The notes: a model not told the origin generated them from the letters alone. A DNA stretch of 41,437 nucleotides from GCA-016699975 sp964420045 (GCA_964420045.1 CAYQPQ010000010.1:1-41437); one strand, 5' to 3'; shown: positions 34,532 through 41,364, counted from the stretch's first letter. Numbers and translations are program-made.

Positions 34532-34621
34532 ATGGCAGCAAAAAAGAAGGCCAAGAAAACAGTAAAGAAGGCGGCCAAGAAAACAACAAAGAAAAAGGCA
34601 ACCAAGAAAAAGAAGAAGTAG
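34532..34621 (+). CDS. Lysine-rich 29-residue histone H1-like protein
   Basis: A 90-base gene: the product is MAAKKKAKKTVKKAAKKTTK followed by KKATKKKKK, with 17 lysines among 29 residues and only Ala, Thr and Val besides the initiator Met. It is too short for most gene finders but has a near-ideal ribosome binding site (AAGGAGGTGG, 7 to 8 bases before the ATG), candidate promoters and a clear terminator. The AKKT/KKA pattern is that of the tails of bacterial histone H1-like proteins (chlamydial Hc1/Hc2, AlgP) that bind DNA nonspecifically. A role in nucleoid compaction or in binding RNA is inference. Confidence 0.75.
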   Translation: MAAKKKAKKTVKKAAKKTTKKKATKKKKK

Positions 34622-34644
34622 TTTTGTCTTTCCTTTGTTTGTGA

Positions 34645-34685
34645 ACGACGTCCCGATTTTTTCGGGGCGTTGTTGTTTTCTTGTT
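34645..34685 (+). terminator. Terminator of the lysine-rich gene
   Basis: CGTCCCG pairs with CGGGGCG around a TTTTTT-containing loop (34645-34672), with one G-T wobble, and a T-rich tract (GTTGTTTTCTTG) follows. It also marks the end of the convergent prmC. Confidence 0.8.
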
Positions 34686-35642
34686 TCATTTTTCTTTTTT
34701 CAATCCCATTATTTTTTCTGACGCGTTGAGAGAAATTTTTACCAGCCGATGTTTTTGAGCGAGATCTCGGAAAATGGTGATTTTTGCTTTTGGAAATATG
34801 GCGCGTATACACGTTTGTACGGACGTTTCTTGTGAAGGGCTGATTTCAAGGAAAAGGGTGGCTTTTTCGTTCTTTTTGTGCTCTTTGAAGATGTCTCGCA
34901 GTTCCTCTAAGAGCCTCCTATAGTGATCGAGTCCGTCTGTCCCGCTCTCGAGCGCTGACTTTGGTTCAAATTGTCGCACGTCGATTGGTGCGTCGAGAAA
35001 TTCTTGAGTGGAGAGATAGGGGAGATTGGCAATGATGATTATTTCCTTGGCGATAAAAAATTTTTCTTTGGGAATATTCTCGAGGAGATTTGAATGTATG
35101 AATTGAATGGTCTGTTGTGTGTGCCATCGATTCGCGTTGTTCTTGGCAACAGCAAGTGCGTCTTCGGAGATGTCCGTTGCGATGAATGAAAAATCTTCCG
35201 TGCTGTTTGCACATGTGGCGAGTTCTTTTGCTAATGTTGTGATAATATTTCCCGATCCGGTGCCGATATCGACAATGAGTATTGAAGCGTGTTTCTGATG
35301 AATCGTCTTTCCTGCAATGTGTTGAACATCGGAAGTATATTGCAATACGGCTTCTATCAAGAGCTCTGTTTCGGGGCGTGGAATGAGCGTGTGCTCATTG
35401 ACGAGAAATTCTCGTCCGTAGAATTCTTTGTGTCCGACGATATAGGCAATCGGCTCGCGTTTTGTTCTCCGAACAATGTGTGATTTGAATTGAGCAACTT
35501 CTTTCCGTGAGAGATGATGTTCCGGATGTGCGATAACGAATGTTCGCGGTTTCTCGATAGCGTCTGAGAGGAGAAGCTCTGATTCGAATCTGGAAATGAG
35601 TGTCTCCGCTTCGCGAAGGAGGGATTCAATGGTAACAGGCAT
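34686..35642 (-). CDS. prmC: Peptide chain release factor N5-glutamine methyltransferase PrmC
   Basis: 318 residues. N-terminal helical substrate domain, then the SAM fold: VDIGTGSGNIITTLA, ATDISEDAL and the catalytic loop IANLPYLS. The canonical NPPY motif reads NLPY; this variant occurs in some relatives, but the Pro stacking next to the substrate Gln is altered. PrmC methylates the GGQ glutamine of release factors; here it follows prfA, its substrate, 48 bases downstream. Confidence 0.9.
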   Translation of the reverse strand: MPVTIESLLREAETLISRFESELLLSDAIEKPRTFVIAHPEHHLSRKEVAQFKSHIVRRTKREPIAYIVGHKEFYGREFLVNEHTLIPRPETELLIEAVLQYTSDVQHIAGKTIHQKHASILIVDIGTGSGNIITTLAKELATCANSTEDFSFIATDISEDALAVAKNNANRWHTQQTIQFIHSNLLENIPKEKFFIAKEIIIIANLPYLSTQEFLDAPIDVRQFEPKSALESGTDGLDHYRRLLEELRDIFKEHKKNEKATLFLEISPSQETSVQTCIRAIFPKAKITIFRDLAQKHRLVKISLNASEKIMGLKKEK

Positions 35643-35690
35643 GACTTTGTGGAAATGCGAAATGCGTGCGCGGTGTCCTATGGAGTGGTA

Positions 35691-36779
35691 TCACACAACG
35701 CCCGATGATTCTTTTTCGAGGAGTCGCGCCATATCTTCAGCTTCGAGGCGGGAGAGGATTCGTTCGAGATTGCCGGCGAGTATTCCCTCGATATTACTCC
35801 ATGATTCTTTGATGCGGTGATCGGTGATACGGTCTTGAGGGAAATTGTAGGTGCGGATTTTCTCACTTCGGTCTCCGGTGCCTATCTGGGTGCGGCGCGC
35901 GTCTCCGAGTTCCTTTTCTTGTCGAGCCTCTTCCGCTTCGAGGAGGCGGGCTCGCAGGACAGTGAGCGCTTTGTCTTTATTCTTGTGCTGTGATTTTTCA
36001 TCTTGGCAAGTGACGACGAGTCCGGTTGGAATATGGGTGATGCGAATGGCGCTTTTGGTGGTGTTGACGGATTGTCCGCCGGGTCCGGATGAACAATAGG
36101 TATCAATGCGAAGATCATTCGGGTTAATGACAAGGTCGGCTTCTTCTGCTTCAGGCAAGACGGCGACGGTGGCGGTTGAGGTGTGAATGCGTCCCGATTT
36201 CTCGGTCTCGGGGATGCGCTGGACGCGGTGGACGCCGGACTCGTATTTCATGCTCTTGTAGACTTCGGGGCCACTCCCTCGGCTGATCTCGAAAACGATT
36301 TCCTTGAAGCCGCCCAAACCGGTTTCATTGGTATGGAGAAGGGAAGTTTCCCATCCGATTTGTTCGGCGTGGCGGGCATACATGCGAAAAAGACTTCCGG
36401 CAAAGAGCGCGGATTCATCGCCGCCCGCTCCCGCGCGGATTTCCACAATGACGTCGCGGGCATTCCGCGGATCTTTTGGCAGAAGGAGTTTTTTCAGCGC
36501 AGCTTCTTCGAATGGCTTCTGTGTGGCGAGTGTCGCGTTTTCTTCCATGGCGAGTGCTTGCATTTCCGGATCGGTGTCGGAGTTTATGAGTGTCGCGTTG
36601 TCTTGCATTGTCCGCTCGGTTTTCTCGAGCGCTTCCGCGGCGGAAAGGATTTCCAAGAGTTCTGTTCGTCGTTTGCCGAGTTCGGCGAGTTTTTCGGGAT
36701 GCGAAACAACGCTCGGATCAGAGAGCGTTTGCTCGAGCGTTTCAAATTCTTCGCGAATGGCAGTGACGAGATCGTGCAT
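35691..36779 (-). CDS. prfA: Peptide chain release factor 1
   Basis: 362 residues. The peptidyl-hydrolysis GGQ motif is in SSGPGGQSVNTTKSAIRI, and the stop-codon recognition tripeptide is PET in RIPETEKSGRIHTSTATVAV, the PxT form of RF1 that reads UAA and UAG. N-terminal coiled-coil domain present. TGA is also used as a stop in this window, so an RF2 gene must exist elsewhere. The ATG at 36779 (MHDLVT) is chosen over a longer frame into the repeat. Confidence 0.96.
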   Translation of the reverse strand: MHDLVTAIREEFETLEQTLSDPSVVSHPEKLAELGKRRTELLEILSAAEALEKTERTMQDNATLINSDTDPEMQALAMEENATLATQKPFEEAALKKLLLPKDPRNARDVIVEIRAGAGGDESALFAGSLFRMYARHAEQIGWETSLLHTNETGLGGFKEIVFEISRGSGPEVYKSMKYESGVHRVQRIPETEKSGRIHTSTATVAVLPEAEEADLVINPNDLRIDTYCSSGPGGQSVNTTKSAIRITHIPTGLVVTCQDEKSQHKNKDKALTVLRARLLEAEEARQEKELGDARRTQIGTGDRSEKIRTYNFPQDRITDHRIKESWSNIEGILAGNLERILSRLEAEDMARLLEKESSGVV

Positions 36780-36829
36780 AGGGGTGAATAGAGTATGATT
36801 GAATTTGATGTTTTTCGTCCGGGATTCTC

Positions 36830-36997
36830 TTAGAGGGTGTCTAAAAAGCTCTACAAAAATGCACAATATAACCGTTTTTCCGAAAGAAATTCTTTTTTGC
36901 TTGTCTTACACTTCGTACGCCTGCCTGCCGGTAGGTAGGTAGGAAAGCCGCAAAAAAGAATTTCTTTCGGAAAAACAGCCTTTTAGACGTACTCTTA
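36830..36997. repeat. Palindromic repeat element A, copy 2
   Basis: About 168 bp. Same unit as copy 1: terminal GTGTCTAAAA/TTTTAGAC repeats, inner arms CGAAAGAAATTCTTTTTTGC and complement, core starting CTTGTCTTACACTTCGTA. The asymmetric 28-base outer segment (CTACAAAAATGCACAATATA) is now on the left, not on the right as in copy 1, while the core is in the same orientation. The core centre is the CCTGCCTGCCGGTAGG palindrome instead of the GTCCGC hairpin. Confidence 0.85.
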
Positions 36998-37070
36998 TTC
37001 GGCAGTCGGGGAGAGCACCGCCTTGTTCTCCGGAGGTGTAAGTAGAGTATAGCGTTTTATGGATCGGGAA

Positions 37071-37112
37071 GGAAAACAAAAAACGATGCCTGGAAAAACA
37101 GGAGCATCGTTT
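37071..37112 (-). terminator. Terminator of rpmE
   Basis: On the minus strand AACGATGC pairs with GCATCGTT (37104-37111 with 37082-37089), extended by a TCCTG/CCAGG stem around TTTTT, and is followed by a T-rich run. It ends rpmE before the repeat and prfA. Confidence 0.85.
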
Positions 37113-37129
37113 CTTGGGAATCGGTGTCG

Positions 37130-37432
37130 CTATTTCTTGGGCTTGGAAGCGGTTGCGGTCTTCTCGGCTTTTCGCTTGGACTTTTCGGCGAGTTTGACGC
37201 GCTTTGGACGGGCGGTTGGCTTGAGATCTTCGGTTTTTTTGGAGAGCTTCTCAAACCGATCGACGCGACCGGTTGAATCGATGCGCTTCTTTTTGCCGGT
37301 ATAGAACGGGTGGCAGTTGGCGCAGACATCTATGTTGATCTCGCTTCGAGTTGAGCCGGTCTTGATAGTGGCGCCACAGCCGCAGATGATGACCGCTTCT
37401 TTCGTGTATGTCGGGTGAATACCGGTTTTCAT
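37130..37432 (-). CDS. rpmE: Ribosomal protein L31, zinc-binding, with long basic tail
   Basis: 100 residues; the usual length is about 70. The zinc site is Cys17 and Cys19 (IICGCG) with Cys37 and Cys40 (DVCANC), the zinc-containing type. The conserved HPFYTGKKK follows. The remaining 45 residues are Lys/Arg/Ala-rich and have no match in the core protein. Upstream of prfA as in many bacteria. Confidence 0.93.
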   Translation of the reverse strand: MKTGIHPTYTKEAVIICGCGATIKTGSTRSEINIDVCANCHPFYTGKKKRIDSTGRVDRFEKLSKKTEDLKPTARPKRVKLAEKSKRKAEKTATASKPKK

Positions 37433-37491
37433 AAACGTTCGTTAGGACTCAAAATTCCAGTTCTTGGCGAGTGTATCATGCCTCTCGGAAA

Positions 37492-37520
37492 TTGACAAGA
37501 GGGGAAACATTCGCTAGAAT
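37492..37520 (+). promoter_or_regulatory. rpsB-tsf promoter
   Basis: TTGACA (37492-37497), 17 bases, TAGAAT (37515-37520): a consensus promoter one base off in the -10. Transcription should start near 37527, leaving a leader of about 170 bases before rpsB. Confidence 0.9.
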
Positions 37521-37526
37521 CCTTTT

Positions 37527-37695
37527 GACTCGTTTTTTGTTTTTTTGGACGAGAAACGGGATATCATTCATGTTCAGCCTCGAATCCTTTCCTGGTCCGG
37601 CTCGCGCTTGGACTTTACTGGGATTCTCTTGGCATATCGGCCGAGGAGGAGCAGAAGGAGTATAAGAAAAGGATAATTTTTTGAGAAGAATCGTT
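37527..37695 (+). promoter_or_regulatory. rpsB leader, possible S2 autoregulatory RNA
   Basis: An untranslated leader of about 169 bases with a CTCGT/ACGAG stem (37529-37553, loop of T's). A 31-codon frame at 37570 (starting MFSLESFPGP) ends just before the ribosome binding site. In other bacteria the S2 protein represses its own leader; here that is inference from position and length only. Confidence 0.45.
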
Positions 37696-38523
37696 ATGGT
37701 TGATGAAGCGGTGAAGTCGGAAGTATTGTCGGAGACAAAAGAGAAAGAGGTGACTCCGTCGGCGAGTGTTGCCGATGTGTTGGCGTCGGATTATTTTGCG
37801 TCGATTGATTTCGGAACGGTGGAGGCGACGCTCGAATCGCTCCTCAAGGCAGGAGTGCATTTTGGGCACATGAAATCTCGTCGGCACCCGAAAATGGAAG
37901 CTTATACGTATACGACGAGAAACAATCTGAATATTCTCGATCTCAAAAAAACGCTCACGAAACTTGAAGAGGCAGCAGCATTTCTTGCCTCGGTGAAGAA
38001 GAGTGGTAAACCAATCCTCTGTGTTGGTACCAAAAAACAGACGCATGATCTTATTCGGTCTTTTGCGAAGCGGCTCGGACTCTTTTTTGTGGTGGATCGG
38101 TGGATCGGGGGGACATTTACGAACTTTTCTGTTATTCGCAGTCGAACGAAATTTCTGCGCGAAACAGAGGAGAAGCTCGCTCGCGGGGATTTCAAGGGCT
38201 ATACCAAATTCGAACGCATGAAGATCGCCGAGGAACTTGAGAAGCTCGAGAAGAGTATGGGAGGTATCAAATATATGAATGAGCTTCCCGGCGCGGTGTT
38301 TCTTGCCGATGCCAAGGAGGGCGCTATTGTGATCCGCGAGGCGCGCCGCGCCGGTATTCCATTGGTCGGTATCGTTGATACCAATGCCGACCCTTCCTCG
38401 ATTGACTATCCTATTCCGGGGAATGACGACGCTATTTCATCGCTTCGTTTGCTTCTTGGTGTTCTTGGGAAGACACTTGAATCTACCAAGGTGGAATCGG
38501 CGCCGGCGTCCGCGTCCAAATAA
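37696..38523 (+). CDS. rpsB: Ribosomal protein S2
   Basis: 275 residues. Visible: LLKAGVHFGHMKSRRHPKM, TRNNLNILDLKKT, FVVDRWIGGTFTNF, the coiled-coil region after FERMKIAEELEKLEKSMGG and the ending GIPLVGIVDTNADPSSIDYPIPGNDDA (split across several motifs). The N terminus is extended by about 45 residues ahead of the usual start, and the C terminus has a Ser/Ala/Lys tail. ATG 37696 lies behind GAGAAG; the upstream TTG at 37681 is unlikely. Confidence 0.97.
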   Translation: MVDEAVKSEVLSETKEKEVTPSASVADVLASDYFASIDFGTVEATLESLLKAGVHFGHMKSRRHPKMEAYTYTTRNNLNILDLKKTLTKLEEAAAFLASVKKSGKPILCVGTKKQTHDLIRSFAKRLGLFFVVDRWIGGTFTNFSVIRSRTKFLRETEEKLARGDFKGYTKFERMKIAEELEKLEKSMGGIKYMNELPGAVFLADAKEGAIVIREARRAGIPLVGIVDTNADPSSIDYPIPGNDDAISSLRLLLGVLGKTLESTKVESAPASASK

Positions 38524-38587
38524 TTCACACTTGCGGATGCGCAATGTCTTGCATTGCGGAGGACGTGTTTTCTTTAAATACAATCCT
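38524..38587 (+). promoter_or_regulatory. rpsB-tsf spacer hairpin
   Basis: CGCAATG-TCTTG-CATTGCG (38540-38558) forms a 7-bp hairpin without a T-tract, so it may stabilise or tune the transcript and not terminate it. Confidence 0.5.
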
Positions 38588-39178
38588 ATGGGGACAGTAT
38601 CTCTTGAAATGGTAAAGCGGCTTCGCGAGATGACGGGCGCGGGCGTTGTTGATGTTAAGAAGGCGCTCGATGAAGCGAATGGCGATGAATCGAAAGCGGT
38701 CGACCTATTGAAGAAGCGCGGACAGGCAAAAGCGCTGAAGAAGTCGGATCGCGAAGCGAAGGAGGGGATTATTGCCTCATATATCCATTCGAATGCGCGC
38801 ATTGGCGTTTTAGTGAAGCTTCTCTGCGAGACGGACTTTGTGGCGCGGAATGACGCCTTCGCTGCTCTTGGGAGAGAGATTGCGATGCATGTCGCTGCAA
38901 TGAATCCGCGAGTGGTATCGCCGGAAGAAGTGAGCGCTCTCGATGTCGAGAGAGAACGTCTTGTGTGGCAGGAACAGCTTGTTGCTGAGAAGAAGCCGGA
39001 AGCAATTGCGCAGACGATTCTTGTTGGGAAAGAAAAAAAGTTTCGCGAAGAAGCGGCGCTTCTTACCCAGCCCTTTGTAAAAGATTCATCGAAAACAGTC
39101 GGGGATGTTGTAACGGAAGCGATAGCCAAGATGGGAGAGCGTATTCAAATTGGCGGATTTGTTCGATTTGATATTTAG
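38588..39178 (+). CDS. tsf: Elongation factor Ts
   Basis: 196 residues; a short EF-Ts like those of thermophiles and mitochondria, not the 280-residue E. coli form. Starts MGTVSLEMVKRLREMTGAG, has VVDVKKALDEANGDESKAV and the TDFVARND motif that contacts EF-Tu, and ends VTEAIAKMGERIQIGGFVRF (split for length). EF-Ts restores EF-Tu to its active GTP-bound state. It follows rpsB, as is nearly universal. ATG 38588 gives the natural start. Confidence 0.96.
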   Translation: MGTVSLEMVKRLREMTGAGVVDVKKALDEANGDESKAVDLLKKRGQAKALKKSDREAKEGIIASYIHSNARIGVLVKLLCETDFVARNDAFAALGREIAMHVAAMNPRVVSPEEVSALDVERERLVWQEQLVAEKKPEAIAQTILVGKEKKFREEAALLTQPFVKDSSKTVGDVVTEAIAKMGERIQIGGFVRFDI

Positions 39179-39261
39179 CGGAACGTTCCTCTGCCGCGGA
39201 TGTACCTTTTCTGCTATGATTGAATCGGATTCTTTCGCCTTGCTTCCGAATTGTTGTCTCT

Positions 39262-40233
39262 ATGCTTGCTCTCATTCTTCCTCCGCTTTTTGTTGTTCTC
39301 GCGCTGGCTCTGTTGGTGTATCTTTTTTTTCGGAAATTGCCGGAGGTGGAGCGTCGGGAGCGTGAACAATCCGGAGTATCATCCGGACCACTTCTTTCAG
39401 TGAGTGATCGATTGAAGAGGATGCTCTTGGGTATGGTTGAGCGATTCGCCCGTCTTTCGAAGCTCTTGTCACTTAAAATTCACAACAAGCTCAATACACT
39501 TGCGGCTTCGGCGCATTCGGCTCGCGTTCGCGTGGCAGACCGTATTGCCGAGCGAAAACAAAGCCGTCTGGAAAGACTGAAGACAGTGCCTCCGAATCCA
39601 GTGTCGCGTGATGTCTCTCCGGAATCTTCGAGTGTGCAGGGAGATGGGTCTGAGTTTGCATTGGGTGGAGATATGTCTCGGGCAACTTCTGCCAATCAGT
39701 CCCCCCGTCTGCGTCGATGGTTCGGCGCTCGCTCTCAGTCTGGTGTTCAACCGGATGTTCTATCGGCGAGTTCGCGCGCTATCTCTCGGGACACAACGCC
39801 GAATTCTCGGATGCCAAAAGAGGATGATGAAGATTTGCCGCCGCTTGTTTCCGAACCGCTTCAGCCGACTTTGGAGCAGCATCCTGATCGCGGTGTGCGA
39901 AACGCCTCTCTGAGCGTCGGGCGGACACTGGGGGATACGGTTCGGCGTCTTCGTCCGGCACGGATGCGATCCCCATTGCCGTCGCGCGAAATCGAACCGA
40001 TTGTTCCACAGAAAAAAGAGCAGTTGGAGGATATACTCGTCGAGCGCATTTCTCTTAATCCTCGGGATATCGAAGCCTATGAACGTCTCGGGGATTATTA
40101 CCTCGAGCAACAGAATCTGGTTGATGCGAAAGAATGCTATCGACAGGTGTTGAAACTCAGTCCGGCATATCGTCTGGTCAAGATAAAGATTCGAAAGCTC
40201 GAGCGTCTGCTTGAAAAGGACCGCACACCGTGA
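39262..40233 (+). CDS. Membrane-anchored TPR protein
   Basis: 323 residues from ATG 39262 (an upstream TTG adds 14). N-terminal membrane segment (MLALILPPLFVVLALALLVYLFF, split for length), a long low-complexity linker rich in Arg/Ser/Pro (about residues 40-240), and one to two C-terminal TPR repeats (IEAYERLGDYYLEQQNLVDA, then KECYRQVLKLSPAYRLVKIK). Probably displays a TPR docking site on the cytoplasmic or cell-surface side; the partner is unknown. Confidence 0.78.
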   Translation: MLALILPPLFVVLALALLVYLFFRKLPEVERREREQSGVSSGPLLSVSDRLKRMLLGMVERFARLSKLLSLKIHNKLNTLAASAHSARVRVADRIAERKQSRLERLKTVPPNPVSRDVSPESSSVQGDGSEFALGGDMSRATSANQSPRLRRWFGARSQSGVQPDVLSASSRAISRDTTPNSRMPKEDDEDLPPLVSEPLQPTLEQHPDRGVRNASLSVGRTLGDTVRRLRPARMRSPLPSREIEPIVPQKKEQLEDILVERISLNPRDIEAYERLGDYYLEQQNLVDAKECYRQVLKLSPAYRLVKIKIRKLERLLEKDRTP

Positions 40234-40275
40234 TAGAGTGCGGAATGTCTCGTTCACCCTTTTTAGAGGGGGAAT

Positions 40276-40455
40276 GCCTGAGGAGCTCAGTTGGTGAGAG
40301 CAGTTGTTTTGCTTGCCCGCTTGATATGCCACCCTAGCTCAGTTGGCAGAGCAACAGTTTTGTAAACTGTGGGTCGTCGGTTCGAATCCGACGGGTGGCT
40401 CAGGCATGTCGGGCGGGTAAACAGCAAGTCGTCGGTTCGAATCCGACCTCAGGCT
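40276..40455 (+). tRNA. Interrupted tRNA, Thr-type (outer), with tRNA-Thr nested in its anticodon loop
   Basis: Two halves together make a perfect cloverleaf of 74 nt. Acceptor GCCTGAG (40276-40282) with CTCAGGC (40448-40454) and discriminator T (40455). D stem GCTC with GAGC (40285-40288, 40298-40301) and loop AGTTGGTGA. Anticodon stem GTTGT (40303-40307) with ACAGC (40421-40425, one G-T pair). Variable AAGTC. T stem GTCGG with CCGAC and loop TTCGAAT. The anticodon loop is interrupted by about 106 bases (roughly 40312-40417) that contain an intact tRNA-Thr(UGU). Removal gives TTTGTAA, anticodon UGU; GGU is also possible because the boundary is ambiguous. Acceptor G1-C72 and C2-G71 with discriminator U match the other two Thr tRNAs here. 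Confidence 0.7.
40328..40400 (+). tRNA. tRNA-Thr (UGU), nested
   Basis: Complete cloverleaf inside the outer tRNA. Acceptor GCCACCC with GGGTGGC, discriminator T, anticodon stem ACAGT with ACTGT around TTTGTAA, T-loop TTCGAAT. CCA is not encoded. Confidence 0.95.
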
Positions 40456-40507
40456 CTGTCTGGGAAATGTGAGAGAGTATTGCAGAGTTAAAAACGGATT
40501 GTTGTAT

Positions 40508-40591
40508 TGGGTAGGTGGCGGAGCGGTCAATCGCAGCAGACTGTAAATCTGCCGACTTCGGTCTACGGGGGTTCGAATCCCTCCCTGCCCA
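40508..40591 (+). tRNA. tRNA-Tyr (GUA)
   Basis: 84 nt, long-variable-arm tRNA. Acceptor GGGTAGG with CCTGCCC, discriminator A, anticodon loop with GTA in ACTGTAAAT, extended variable arm CCGACTTCGGTCTACG and T-loop TTCGAAT. Confidence 0.93.
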
Positions 40592-40607
40592 CAGAATGTG
40601 ATTGAGG

Positions 40608-40703
40608 TGGTGAGGAAATGTTTTGTTCGGGAGTTGGGGGTTCGTCCGGTCATCCGACCGGACGCCCAGTTGAGTGACTGGGCGAATCTCTCCCTGCTCA
40701 CCA
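40608..40703 (+). pseudogene. Degenerate tRNA-like relic with inserted double hairpin
   Basis: The segment contains GGGGGTTC (40636-40643) and GAATCTCTCCCTGCTCACCA (40684-40703), which closely repeat the T-arm and 3' acceptor of tRNA-Tyr. Between them lie two perfect adjacent hairpins: GTCCGGTC-ATCC-GACCGGAC (40644-40663) and GCCCAG-TTGAGTGA-CTGGGC (40664-40683). TGGTGAG (40608-40614) pairs with CTCACCA (40697-40703) at the ends, and GGGAG with CTCCC inside. It ends in an encoded CCA. A D arm and anticodon arm are missing, so it is not a working tRNA; a structured small RNA is possible. Confidence 0.55.
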
Positions 40704-40750
40704 GTGTTTTATTGGAGAGTGTGTCCGCTCTCAAAAATTTGAGACATGTG

Positions 40751-40823
40751 GCCGTTGTAGCTCAGTTGGTAGAGCATCTCCATGGTAAGGAGAAGGTCAC
40801 CGGTCCGATTCCGGTCAACGGCT
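40751..40823 (+). tRNA. tRNA-Thr (GGU)
   Basis: Acceptor GCCGTTG with CAACGGC, discriminator T, anticodon loop ATGGTAA, T stem ACCGG with CCGGT and T-loop TCCGATT (first T retained, second T to C). CCA not encoded. Confidence 0.93.
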
Positions 40824-40879
40824 CAGAGGGATAGGTAGAATATTTTAAGACATGTGTTATGGGCGTGATTAAGGAAAAT

Positions 40880-41020
40880 ATGGTAAAGCTTCGTTGCAGC
40901 GAATGCAAGAAGATTGTCGGGCATACGAAGCGCAATAAGAAGAAGGTGAAGGAGAAGCTTTCGCTTCAGAAGTTTTGCAAGTCGTGCCGCAAGCATACCT
41001 TGCAGACGGAGTCGAAGTAG
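40880..41020 (+). CDS. rpmG: Ribosomal protein L33
   Basis: 46 residues, zinc-binding type with CSEC and CKSC and the ending RKHTLQTESK. The ATG at 40880 follows AAGGA; an in-frame ATG at 40859 would add seven residues. L33 next to tRNA-Trp is the usual bacterial order (rpmG - tRNA-Trp - secE - nusG). Confidence 0.9.
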   Translation: MVKLRCSECKKIVGHTKRNKKKVKEKLSLQKFCKSCRKHTLQTESK

Positions 41021-41036
41021 GGAGTTCCCTTGCTTC

Positions 41037-41107
41037 GGGAGCGTAGTTTAGTGGTAGAATGCTGGTCTCCAAAACCAGCGGTGAAGGTTCGATTCCTTCC
41101 GCTCCTG
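41037..41107 (+). tRNA. tRNA-Trp (CCA)
   Basis: Acceptor GGGAGCG with CGCTCCT (G1-U72), discriminator G. Anticodon arm CTGGT-CTCCAAA-ACCAG gives anticodon CCA. T stem GAAGG with CCTTC, T-loop TTCGATT. Confidence 0.93.
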
Positions 41108-41117
41108 CCGGAAATAT

Positions 41118-41192
41118 GCCGCCATCGTCTAGTTGGTCTAGGACGCCAGGTTCTCATCCTGGAAATCAGGGGTTCGAATCCCCTTGGCGGTA
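41118..41192 (+). tRNA. tRNA-Glu (CUC)
   Basis: Acceptor GCCGCCA with TGGCGGT (G1-U72), discriminator A. Anticodon arm CCAGG-TTCTCAT-CCTGG gives anticodon CTC. T stem AGGGG with CCCCT, T-loop TTCGAAT. Confidence 0.93.
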
Positions 41193-41232
41193 CATTGTTT
41201 TGCTGTGGACTTTGTTTGTCGGGTCTTTCCGT

Positions 41233-41364
41233 ATGCTTTTCGTCAAAGAAAAGACGAGTTTGGATAATCGGGTGGGGCGGTTTGCGGTCACGCTGTTTTT
41301 GGCGGTGGCGATCTATTTTCTCTTTGGGATTTTTGAAGATGTGTCGATGTTTCTCGGACGGTAA
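41233..41364 (+). CDS. Small single-pass membrane protein in the secE position
   Basis: 43 residues: a charged N terminus (KEKTSLDNRVGRFA), a membrane helix (VTLFLAVAIYFLFGIF) and a short tail. It lies exactly where secE normally follows tRNA-Trp, but it lacks the conserved SecE core (KxVTWP region), so I do not call it SecE; a divergent SecE remains possible. ATG 41233; in-frame TTG at 41212 is an alternative. Confidence 0.5.
   Translation: MLFVKEKTSLDNRVGRFAVTLFLAVAIYFLFGIFEDVSMFLGR

Noticed and set aside
34462..34812. Minus-strand frame opposite the lysine-rich gene, rich in Phe.
   Set aside because: Phe runs are simply the complement of the AAA/AAG codons, and it overlaps the start of prmC's neighbours without a ribosome binding site.
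37471..37665. Frame MYHASRK... across the rpsB promoter and leader.
   Set aside because: It spans the -35 and -10 boxes and has no family features.
40312..40417. Group I intron in the outer tRNA.
   Set aside because: The insert is only about 106 bases, almost all accounted for by a tRNA-Thr and a 12-bp helix; no group I core could fit.
40339..40734. Open frame on the minus strand across the tRNA cluster (with a VGFEPTT-like end).
   Set aside because: This is the well-known artifact of translating the reverse complement of tRNA T-arms; the tRNAs explain the sequence.
41233..41364. Calling this small protein SecE.
   Set aside because: Position fits, but the conserved SecE core sequence is absent.
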